From NCBI GenBank assembly GCA_009746045.1, contig RPFO01000584.1:348501-408500 (forward strand): a stretch of 60,000 bases of DNA. The letters are read 5' to 3'. Of the stretch, positions 32,897-41,402 are shown piece after piece. Under the pieces are notes generated by a model. That model saw nothing but the letters and a program-made list of their open reading frames with translations, ran no database searches and was not told the DNA's origin. The DNA comes from Mesostigma viride. Lineage: Eukaryota; Streptophyta; Mesostigmatophyceae; Mesostigmatales; Mesostigmataceae. Every line of letters starts with the position of its first letter. Positions within the stretch are counted from its first letter, which is position 1. The position numbers and the translations under genes were made by a program.

Positions 32897-34618
32897 ATGA
32901 AGACGTCCTTGACAGCTGGTGCAGCTGTAAGAATGTCTGACCCCATGCATCCTCGTGCTGGGCACGAGGGTGGACCTCTCATTTTGAGAGAAACCAATGT
33001 ACAACCACAGAGGGGTGTGAAGGCCTCTGGTGGTATGCATGTGGTCCCTGCTGGCGGTCCAGGTGTTGGGCATGAGCAGGGTGACTCAGGCTCTGAGTCA
33101 GAACAGGATGGAAGTCAGCATGGTGATGCTGGACAACCTGACAGCACAGTCCTGACTGTGCCAGGGACTGCTTCCTCTGTGTACCAGGAGTTGGGTGCCC
33201 GAATCCACAACATGTTTGGGCATGCCACTTCTCTGTCAAACAACTTTGCCTTCCGTATGGGCAGGGCACCCCTTCTTAAGGCGTGTCAGCAAGCTGCCTC
33301 ACGGTGTAAGTGCCAGTTGTCCTCCAACAAGCCCAGGAAATCACATGCCAAAGCTCTACCTCAGAGCATTGGTGATCTGCAGTGTGATATCCAACACATC
33401 AGGGGCATGCAACTGTTGGTGTGCGTGGACAGGTACACGAAATACAAGGTGCTGGAGCATTTACCTTCTATGAAGAACAGGTACTTGCTGGCTGCCCTGC
33501 AGAATGTAAGAGCCAAGTTTCCTACCACAAGGATCCAGGTGGACATGCAGTTTCAGCATCTCAAGGGTGATCCTACCCTTCCTGAGTTGCTGGTTACACC
33601 TAGGGAGGCTCATGGGCAGCAGGGTGCTATCGAGAGGGCAATCCAGGAGGTCAAGAAATTGATCATCTCTGAAGACTGGGTACCCTTGTCTGCACCTGCA
33701 CTTGTCAGGAGTGCATGGCTGAGGAACGTGGAGCAGCAGCTGAACAGCAGGGTTAACTTCTACTATGATGGAGTTGCTGTCAGCCCAATGGGTCTATATC
33801 ATGGCCTGTGCCCACCACATGTGCTGGAGGGCTGGAAACATGCTGCACATGTCACCTTTGCCAAGCTGAGGGAGAAGGACCGGGGTTGGAAGATGCTGGA
33901 GCCACAAGTGGGTCAGAAGGTCCTAGCTTGGAAGGAACCTAGCCTTTATGGCAAACGTGGTAGCTGGAGTCCTGGGGTGGTTACCCAGGTTGATGAAGCT
34001 AGCCACGCATGCTTGGTCAGCATGGAGGACGAACCAAAGCATGTACACCGGCTGAGTTGGTCATATGTCAAGCCTAACCTGATGAATGAGGGCAGTCAGG
34101 CACAAGGCTCACAGGATCTGCAGGATTTTCAGGTCCCAGGTGACATCACTGACGCAACGACCACATCTGTTGCAGGGGAATCTGTCAGCCCTGGCCAGGT
34201 TGCAGAGGTACTTGTTGAACAGGCTGCAAGGTCAACAGCTGGGGAGTCAACTGTCAAGCCCAAGGCACTAACCAAGCCCAGGGGGACAAGTTTGGCTGGA
34301 TTGATTGGGGCTCTACAAAGGGCCAAGAAGCAGCCCAAGGTAGCCAAGCTCAGGTGGCATGGCAATCTGGGGCTGGACACTGCCTTAGAGGTAGACACTA
34401 ATTCTCAGGTTTCCATCATTGGGACCAGGGCTGCAGCAGGGTACAGCATGTCTGAACCCAGCTATCAGTTTGTGTCTGACTTCAGTGGCGGGGTACACGT
34501 GAAGGTACTGGGTGAGGTATTCATTCCTATCCTTGGACAGGACACTGCTTTTTGTGTCTTGGAGGGCTATCAAGGACCTGCTCTTCTGGGGCAGAATTTC
34601 CTATGCCAGGATGGGTAG
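32897..34618 (+). CDS. pol: element A integrase followed by protease
   Basis: Open for 573 codons. Integrase: zinc-binding segment HNMFGHAT...CKCQ (about residues 105-140), catalytic Asp in LQCDIQHI (about 165), Asp in IQVDMQF (about 215), Glu in QGAIERAIQEVKKLI (about 245). A Gly/Trp-rich C-terminal part follows. Residues about 490-573 then form a retropepsin-like module: LEVDTNSQVSIIG (Asp-Thr-Asn), a flap region, and PALLGQNFL near the end. In Ty1/copia elements protease normally precedes integrase; here it follows and abuts RT. RT continues in another frame after the stop at 34616-34618. Confidence 0.75.
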   Translation: MKTSLTAGAAVRMSDPMHPRAGHEGGPLILRETNVQPQRGVKASGGMHVVPAGGPGVGHEQGDSGSESEQDGSQHGDAGQPDSTVLTVPGTASSVYQELGARIHNMFGHATSLSNNFAFRMGRAPLLKACQQAASRCKCQLSSNKPRKSHAKALPQSIGDLQCDIQHIRGMQLLVCVDRYTKYKVLEHLPSMKNRYLLAALQNVRAKFPTTRIQVDMQFQHLKGDPTLPELLVTPREAHGQQGAIERAIQEVKKLIISEDWVPLSAPALVRSAWLRNVEQQLNSRVNFYYDGVAVSPMGLYHGLCPPHVLEGWKHAAHVTFAKLREKDRGWKMLEPQVGQKVLAWKEPSLYGKRGSWSPGVVTQVDEASHACLVSMEDEPKHVHRLSWSYVKPNLMNEGSQAQGSQDLQDFQVPGDITDATTTSVAGESVSPGQVAEVLVEQAARSTAGESTVKPKALTKPRGTSLAGLIGALQRAKKQPKVAKLRWHGNLGLDTALEVDTNSQVSIIGTRAAAGYSMSEPSYQFVSDFSGGVHVKVLGEVFIPILGQDTAFCVLEGYQGPALLGQNFLCQDG

Positions 34619-34639
34619 TGATCACGTCCTCTCTCCTGA

Positions 34640-35724
34640 CTAAGGAAGGGGCTGGTCAGGTCCCACTGATTAATTTCAGGACCACTCACCTATCACGTGC
34701 AGTAACCAGGACGGTTAAGCGTGTGCAAGTGTGCCAGGGGCAGGAGCCCTTGGTTGATGACCTCATACTGCCAGCTGCTAGTCATCCAAGCAGTTTGGGC
34801 ATTGGTCCTCACTCACTTGCTGGACACAGCCCTATCAACTACCAAGGCCTGGTGAAGCTCATGTCCTCTCCCATTATGTGTCCCCAGGTCACACTGGGTC
34901 TGATTAAATCTGGGGAGGACTGGATCTCCAAGAAATGCGTGGAACCTGTCAATGACCTGCCTCCTGCACGACGTCTACTCAAGCTCAAGTTTGTCATCAA
35001 GATGAAGGAGGTGGACGGGGTCAAGGTACCACATGTCAGGCCAGTGCTGAATGAGTTCAAGGGTACTGGTGAGTGCACTGCTGAGGAGTTGTATACCCCT
35101 GGCATGCTGCATGATACTTGGAGGCTGCTGCTGTGTGTATTTCTAGGCCTTCTCAACAAGGGCTTGGACTATGGCTCAGTGGTGGTAGACTTCAAGAGGG
35201 CATTTCTGGAGGGTGATGCAGATGTGGCACAGGAAAAGTGGGAGGGCAAGACGCCTTTCTATGTTAGGGTGCCTGCTGTATGGAAAAGGGACATCCACAC
35301 GGAGTTCCTTAAAATCCTCAAGGGCCTGGAGGGCCTGAGGTCAAGTCCAATAATCTGGAGGGAGACTCTCAACCGTTTCCTGAAGGAGCATTGCAACTTG
35401 AAGGTCTCTCCTGTAGACCCCTGTCTGTTTCTGGGGCAATGGGAAGGCCTGCCAGTGTATGCTTCGCTGCACGGGGATGACCTACATCTGATAGCTCCCA
35501 CGTCGTGGCTTAAGGAGCTGATCTCCATCATTAAGTCCAAGTTTCCTCTGGGTAGGGAGCAATGGCAGGTGGAGAATGAGCCTCTGCTGTTTGTGGGCAT
35601 GGAGGCCACACTGGTGAAGAAGGGGGGGAGTGGCGTATGCTGCTGGTGGGGGGCAATGATTATCAAGAGACCCTCATTAGCAAGCTTCCTCCAACCATCA
35701 CACAGGCACTGTGTCCCATGGTGA
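34640..35724 (+). CDS. pol: element A copia-type reverse transcriptase
   Basis: Ty1/copia-type RT: LLKLKFVIKMKEVDG, HVRPVLNEFKG, ELYTPGMLHDTWRLLLCVFL, VVVDFKRAFLEGD (first catalytic Asp), LKILKGLEGLRSSPIIW, and the catalytic box LHGDDLHL in place of the usual YVDD. The frame is open from about 34552 to 35724, but after about 35625 (KKGGSG) it is out of register with RNase H because of an indel in a G-run; element B has a different, in-frame sequence there. Confidence 0.85.
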
Positions 35725-36380
35725 GGGGCATGGTTGCTTGGGTGGCAGGCATTTCCAGGCCAGACCTTATGGTCATAGCCAGGTTGCCTGATGACATGCT
35801 GGTGGAGCTAGGGTCTGCCAAGGTGGCTGATCAGGTCAGGGCTTCATCTGGCATTCTGTTGTCTGCAGTGGATTTATCACAACCCATTTGCATGGAGCTG
35901 TATGTGGATAGCTCAATGGACAGCAGGCAGGTCTCCAAGGTCAGGGGCAGGGCTGCAGGGCTCTTTGTGCTCAGACAGGAAGGCCTGGGGAGTTTGGTGA
36001 GCTGGTTTAGTCGCCTGCACAAACGGGTGGCTGTCAGCAGTGATGTGGCAGAATGCAGGGCTATTTGTGAAGGCATTCACACAAGCCTTTATCTGAAGGA
36101 GTTGCTTCATCAGATGACTTCTAACACTCCTTGGCCACTTCAGGTTACCACTCTTCTAAAAACAGACTCCATGGGGATGGTGCAGTTTGTGCACAGGCAG
36201 ATGGCCAGAAGTAGGGACTTGGATTATCTCCTTCTTAAGGAGTTGTCCTCCTTGGCCAATATTGAGCATATCCCTGGGGTTGACAATCCTGCTGATGCTT
36301 TGACCAAGCTAGTGCAGAAGGCAGCAGTGCAATACAAGGTTCTTCAGTCTCTGATGGACCCATCTCAGCAAGCTGTCTAA
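35637..36380 (+). CDS. pol: element A RNase H
   Basis: Copia-type RNase H: end of RT (MLLVGGNDYQETLISKLPP, GISRPDLMVIARLPDD), then ELYVDSSMD (Asp), AECRAICEGIHTSLYL (Glu), LLKTDSMGMVQFVH (Asp), and HIPGVDNPADALTKLV near the C terminus. These are the expected acidic residues and the copia tail motif. It removes RNA from the hybrid during reverse transcription. Confidence 0.85.
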   Translation: MLLVGGNDYQETLISKLPPTITQALCPMVRGMVAWVAGISRPDLMVIARLPDDMLVELGSAKVADQVRASSGILLSAVDLSQPICMELYVDSSMDSRQVSKVRGRAAGLFVLRQEGLGSLVSWFSRLHKRVAVSSDVAECRAICEGIHTSLYLKELLHQMTSNTPWPLQVTTLLKTDSMGMVQFVHRQMARSRDLDYLLLKELSSLANIEHIPGVDNPADALTKLVQKAAVQYKVLQSLMDPSQQAV

Positions 36381-37329
36381 GCTGGTGCATGGTTATAGGG
36401 CATTGGAGAGCAGATTGTGTGGTAGTGTCAGCATTGTGACTGGCATAATACCTGTATTTTAGTCTGTACTAAGGCTCATGGACCATGGTACACTCACTCT
36501 GATTTTAATCAGGATACAGCCAGGTTTTGGCTGGGGTTCATGCTGTTGACTACACAAGGTTGACAGGTCCATTACAGACCATGTATTCTATTTTAAAAGA
36601 AATGTATATTTGTACATACTTCTCACAATGGTCTGGGAACCTTTATTCTGGGGTTTATAGGGCGGGGTTCGATTCCCTGGTATTATGTTTCTACAAGCTG
36701 GCCTGTTCAGGTGTTTGCCTGTTCAGACTTCCCTAGTTCCCCAGGGCAGGATTTAATTGTTGCCTATGTGTTTCATTTTGTCATTTGTTTGCTGTGGCAG
36801 TTTACCATCTGGCAAGTAGACGGGCGCCGTAAGACGGGCGCCAATAGACCCCTGTTGAGAGAATGACAGGCAAACTATTGTAATACGCCTTACTTTGTCA
36901 AGTGGTATTTTAATTGTCATGGATTTATTGTACTTATATTGAATATGTACTGGGTTTTATGGGATTAGTATCTGGGATTAATGTAACTCACCGCCAGAAG
37001 GTCATTGTACTGGAGGCTCTACCGAGGTGATGGGATTAATTCCTGGAGAAGACCTCATAGAATTAACCTGTATGTATTTAATTTTGTGTGCTTCTAATAT
37101 CTGGTGGTACTCTGTAATGCCACTTCCATAGGTTTTCTCCATTTCTCATGAAATGGTTTTCCCTGTGGCAGATCTGTTTCTTTTCCAGTTCCTTAAAAGA
37201 AAGGGCTGGGGGAATGGCATTGGCCATTAAAGACATCTGTTCAAGCTTCAAGCTGGAGTGAAGGACATTTCAAGCTACTTCAAGGGTCCCTGGCAGGGGA
37301 TGTGATCCCTAAAGAAAAGAAGGGATTGG
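36381..37329 (+). other. element A 3' untranslated region
   Basis: No coding sequence. It contains a doubled motif GACGGGCGCC-GTAA-GACGGGCGCC (about 36829-36852), also present once at 31647 upstream of gag. A GGTTCGATTCC stretch lies at 36666. A purine-rich tract (AAAGAAAAGAAGGGA, about 37313-37327) directly before the 3' LTR is the likely polypurine primer. Confidence 0.7.
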
Positions 37330-37946
37330 AGTTAACGTAAAGGATTTACGTTAGATGGATAGAGATTGTTACGCTCTTTCCAACGGCACCTTGAACGCCT
37401 CATTTGGTTAAGGAACGTAAAAGTTATGACGTTTCCTAGGCTGTGCCGACAGTACCCGGCGCGCCACTGTGGGCGCGTACGGACACAGGATGTACAAGTG
37501 TCACTTTGATAGTCCGCAGGACGTTGACAGGACTTGTACAGGACTTGATGGTCAATTGAAAGGTAGGCGCACTGTAGCGCGCCAGGACCTATGAGACAAT
37601 TGATGCTGAGTAGTGTACGGATAGGTCCACAGGACTAGCCGTATGGACAATTGATAGATCTGCGCGCCAAAGGCGTGCCAGAGTCTGTGTAATCAATTGA
37701 TTGACAGTTCGGCTGTGACAGTGCAGCTGATTACTTGGACGCGTCCCTAACAACCTATATGTGTGACTTGGTCGCACCAGGACGCTAGTTCTTGCGTGCA
37801 CGTTCTCTGGGCACTGCGACCCTGTCGCCTGTGCTGCGTGCAGTCTTGGAAGTGACGTGACTTACGTCTGTGTTTCCTTGTTATTAATAAAGGCAACTTC
37901 CTGCAAGAACCATGGCGGAATTCGTGGCATTCTCACGCTCACAACT
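37330..37946 (+). repeat. 3' LTR of element A
   Basis: 617 bp, starts AGTTAACG, ends CTCACAACT, near-identical to 30137-30753. Followed by the second copy of the GAAAC target (37947-37951), after which the interrupted LTR of element B resumes. Confidence 0.88.
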
Positions 37947-38819
37947 GAAACGTCATAACTTTTACGTCCCGTAACCAAATGAGGCGTTCATCAAGGTGCC
38001 GTTGGAAAGAGCGTAACAATCTCTATCCATCTAACGTAAATCCTTTACGTTAACTCCAATCCCTTCTTTTCTTTAGGGATCACATCCCCTGCCAGGGACC
38101 CTTGAAGTAGCTTGAAATGTCCTTCACTCCAGCTTGAAGCTTGAACAGATGTCTTTAATGGCCAATGCCATTCCCCCAGCCCTTTCTTTTAAGGAACTGG
38201 AAAAGAAACAGATCTGCCACAGGGAAAACCATTCCATGAGAAATGGAGAAAAACCTATGGAAGTGGCATTACATAGTACCACCAGATATTAGAAACACAA
38301 AATTAAATACATACAGGTTACATTCTATGAGGTCTTCTCCAGGAATTAATCCCATCACCTCGGTAGAGCCTCCAGTACAATGACCTTCTGGCGGTGAGTT
38401 ACATTAATCCCAGATACTAATCCCATAAAACCCAGTACATATTCAATATAAGTACAATAAATCCATGAGAATTAATATACCACTTGACAAAGTAAGGCGT
38501 ATTACAATAGTTTGCCTGTCATTCTCTCAACAGGGGTCTATTGGCGCCCGTCTTACGGCGCCCGTCTACTTGCCAGATGGTAAACTGCCACAGCAAACAA
38601 ATGACAAAATGAAACACATAGGCAACAATTAACTCATGCCCTGGGGAACTAGGGAAGTCTGAACAGGCAAACACCTGAACAGGCCAGCTTGTAGAAACAT
38701 AATACCAGGGAATCGAACCCCGCCCTATAAACCCCAGAATAAAGGTTCCCAGACCATTGTGAGAAGTATGTACAAATATACATTTCTTTTAAAATAGAAT
38801 ACATGGTCTGTAATGGACC

Positions 38820-39302
38820 CCAAGTGTACTGGCGGGGCGGGGACCTCTACGTCAACAAGAAACTGTGGAAGCCCCCCCGGGCTTCCCCGGGATAGAGCAC
38901 TCCAGCTAGTTGTCTAGATGGGGGCAATCGATGATGGGATAGCTTAGGCATTACAGCACTTGAAACGATATTAGCGCACAGCGTTATAGTACCTTCAATT
39001 AGCTCTGGCACCTTGTGGCCATCAGCTTGCGCCTTAATTAGCCGACGTCTTGAGCCCACCTCACATTTGTAGCATAAGCTATGCGTCAGCCTACCTATGG
39101 TATTGCACTGGTTGTATTGCACCCACAGTGTTGCGCCCCGGCACCATGCCGTGGAGAGAGCGCTCTGTGGCCTGCCCACCTGCGGCAGTGAGAGAAGCTA
39201 GGGCGCCCTCCCTCCTTCTCACTGTGTATATAGGGTTGAAGGTTCCTTTACTCTGTATTGGCACCCACGTGACGCAGTCACGTGCTTATTAATTAATTAA
39301 TT
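38820..39302 (+). mobile_element. LINE 3' fragment with 79-bp target duplication
   Basis: A 5'-truncated LINE tail inserted in element B. It ends with the same CACGTGAC-GCA-GTCACGTG hairpin (39266-39284) and a TTAA-type tail as LINE copies 1 and 2. Flanked by a 79-bp direct repeat of element B sequence (38741-38819 and 39303-39381) with two mismatches. No coding sequence remains. Confidence 0.85.
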
Positions 39303-39567
39303 AAAGGTTCCCAGACCCTTGTGAGAAGTATGTACAAATATACATTTCTTTTAAAATAGAATACGTGGTCTGTAATGGACCTGTCAACCTTGTGTAGTCA
39401 ACAGCATGAACCCCAGCCAAAACCTGGCTGTATCCTGATTATGATCAGAGTGAGTGTGCCATGGTCCATGAGCCTTAGTACAGACTAAAATACAGGTATT
39501 ATGCCAGTCACAATGCTGACACTACCACACAATCTGCTTCTCCAATGCCCTATAACCAGGCACCAGC

Positions 39568-41037
39568 TTAGACAGCTTGCTGAGATGGGTCCATCAGAGA
39601 CTGAAGAACCTTGTACTGCACTGCTGCCTTCTGCACTAGCTTGGTCAAAGCATCAGCAGGATTGTCAACCCCAGGGATATGCTCAATATTGGCCAAGGAG
39701 GACAATTCCTTAAGAAGGAGATAATCCAAGTCCCTACTTCTGACCATCTGCCTGTGCACAAACTGCACCATCCCCATGGAGTCTGTTTTGAGAAGAGCGG
39801 TAACCTGAAGTGGCCAAGGAGTGTTAGAAGTCATCTGATGAAGCAACTCCGTTCAGATAAAGGCTTGTGTGAATGCCTTCACAAATAGCCCTGCATTCTG
39901 CCACATCACTGCTGACAGCCACCCGTTTGTGCAGGCGACTAAACCAGCTCACCAAACTCCCCAGGCCTTCCTGTCTGAGCACAAAGAGCCCTGCAGCCCT
40001 GCCCCTGACCTTGGAGACCTGCCTGCATGCTGTCCATTGAGCTATCCACATACAGCTCCATGCAAATGGGTTGTGATAAATCCACTGCAGACAACAGAAT
40101 GCCAGATGAAGCCCTGACCTGATCAGCCACCTTGGCAGACCCTAGCTCCATCAGCATGTCATCAGGCAACCTGGCTATGACCATAAGGTCTGGCCTGGAA
40201 ATACCTGCCACCCAAGCAACCATGCCCCTGACCATAGGACACAGTGCCTGCGTGATGACTGGAGGAAGCTTGCTAATGAGGGTCTCTTGATAATCATTAC
40301 CCCCCACCAGCAGCATACGCCATTCTCCCTCCTTCTTCACCAGTGTGGCCTCCATGCCCACAAACAGCAGAGGCTCATTCTCCACCTGCCATTGCTCCCT
40401 ACCCAGAGGAAACTTGGACTTGATGATGGAGATCAACTGCTTAAGCCACGACGTAGGAGCCAGCAGGTGCAGGTCATCCCCGTGCATGCAGCGAAGCATA
40501 CACTGGTAGGCCTTCCCATTGCCCCAGAAACAGACAGGGGTCTACAGGAGAAACCTTCAAGTTGCAATGCTCCTTCAGGAAACGGTTGAGTGTCTCCCTC
40601 CAGATTATTGGACTTGACCTCAGACCCTCCAGGCCCTTGAGGATTTTCAGGAACTCAGTGTGAATGTCCCTTTTCCATACAGCAGGCACCCTGACATAGA
40701 AAGGCGTCTTGCCCTCCCACTTTTCCTGTGCCACATCTGCATCCCCCTCCAGAAATGCTCTCTTGAAGTCTACCACCACTGAGCCATAGTCCAAGCCCTT
40801 GTTGAGAAGGCCTAGAAATACACACAGCAGCAGCCTCCAAGTGTCATGCAACATGCCAGGGGTATACAACTCCTCAGCAGTGCACTCACCAGTACCCTTG
40901 AACTCATTCAGCACTGGCCTGACATGTTGTACCTTGACCCCGTCCACCTCCTTCATCTTGATGACAAACTTGAGCTTGAGTAGACGCCGTGCAGGAGGCA
41001 GGTCATTGACAGGTTCCACGCATTTCTTGGAGATCCA
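39568..41037 (-). pseudogene. pol: element B RT and RNase H
   Basis: Minus-strand copy of the element A polymerase. The RT part (41037-40474) keeps VVVDFKRAFLEGD and is cut by a frameshift at the catalytic box: the HGDD box itself is read in the next frame (40499 on). RNase H is split again near 39940 and 39846 but keeps VDSS-like, AECRAICEG and HIPGVDNPADALTKL. The region that is frameshifted in A near 35625 is in frame here. Confidence 0.85.
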
Positions 41038-41402
41038 CTGCGTGTTTGGGGGTAAGGCTAGCCTTTGCCAAGCAATAAGTGTTCCCATGAGCATCGGCGG
41101 CCGGGATGTGGCCTGCCTTTTGTATGTGCTCCACTCATTGTTTTAATAAAGAGTCTGGTTACCCTGGAGTTCCACGGTTAATGGAAAAAAAAAACTGATG
41201 CCTGCCCCCGACACCCAAAAAAGATTTACCCCCTGCAACCGCTCCCTTTGTATGATTGATGGAATAAATGAATGCCTCTGCATGCCCTCATTGGAACAGG
41301 TATAGCAGATGTCACAAAGAATGCAACAACAAATTTCCCTTGCACACACATTCTTATGTAAACTAAAAAACAACACGAGTACTGTAACCGAAACCAAAAT
41401 AC
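41038..41402. other. flank beyond element B; no gene assigned
   Basis: Outside the break of element B. There is an AATAAAG at about 41145 on the plus strand. On the minus strand it follows a donor-like GTATTTTGG at 41402 and so may be intron of the hypothetical gene to the right. Confidence 0.3.

Larger units (their letters stand above)
30137..37946 (+). mobile_element. copia-like element A, nested in element B
   Basis: Complete element of 7,810 bp with two 617-bp LTRs and a GAAAC target duplication (30132-30136 and 37947-37951). LTRs begin AGTT and end AACT instead of TG...CA. Domain order is gag-like ORFs with a zinc knuckle, integrase, protease, RT, RNase H. RT and RNase H are of Ty1/copia type. 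Several frames are shifted, so the copy is probably inactive. LTRs differ at about eight positions, so insertion is fairly recent. Confidence 0.88.
37952..41037 (-). mobile_element. copia-like element B, 3' part, interrupted
   Basis: Minus-strand copy equivalent to about 34920-37435 of element A: start of its LTR (37952-38055), polypurine tract, 3' untranslated region, RNase H and RT. It breaks off at 41037 inside the RT frame. It contains an inserted LINE (38820-39302). Together with A it forms a several-kilobase inverted repeat. Confidence 0.85.

Noticed and set aside
36660-36680. tRNA gene or SINE from the GGTTCGATTCC box-B-like sequence
   Set aside because: No cloverleaf and no A box at the right distance. 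The similar GGGTTCAATTCC at 59660-59675 suggests a conserved element motif, but a Pol III promoter is not supported.
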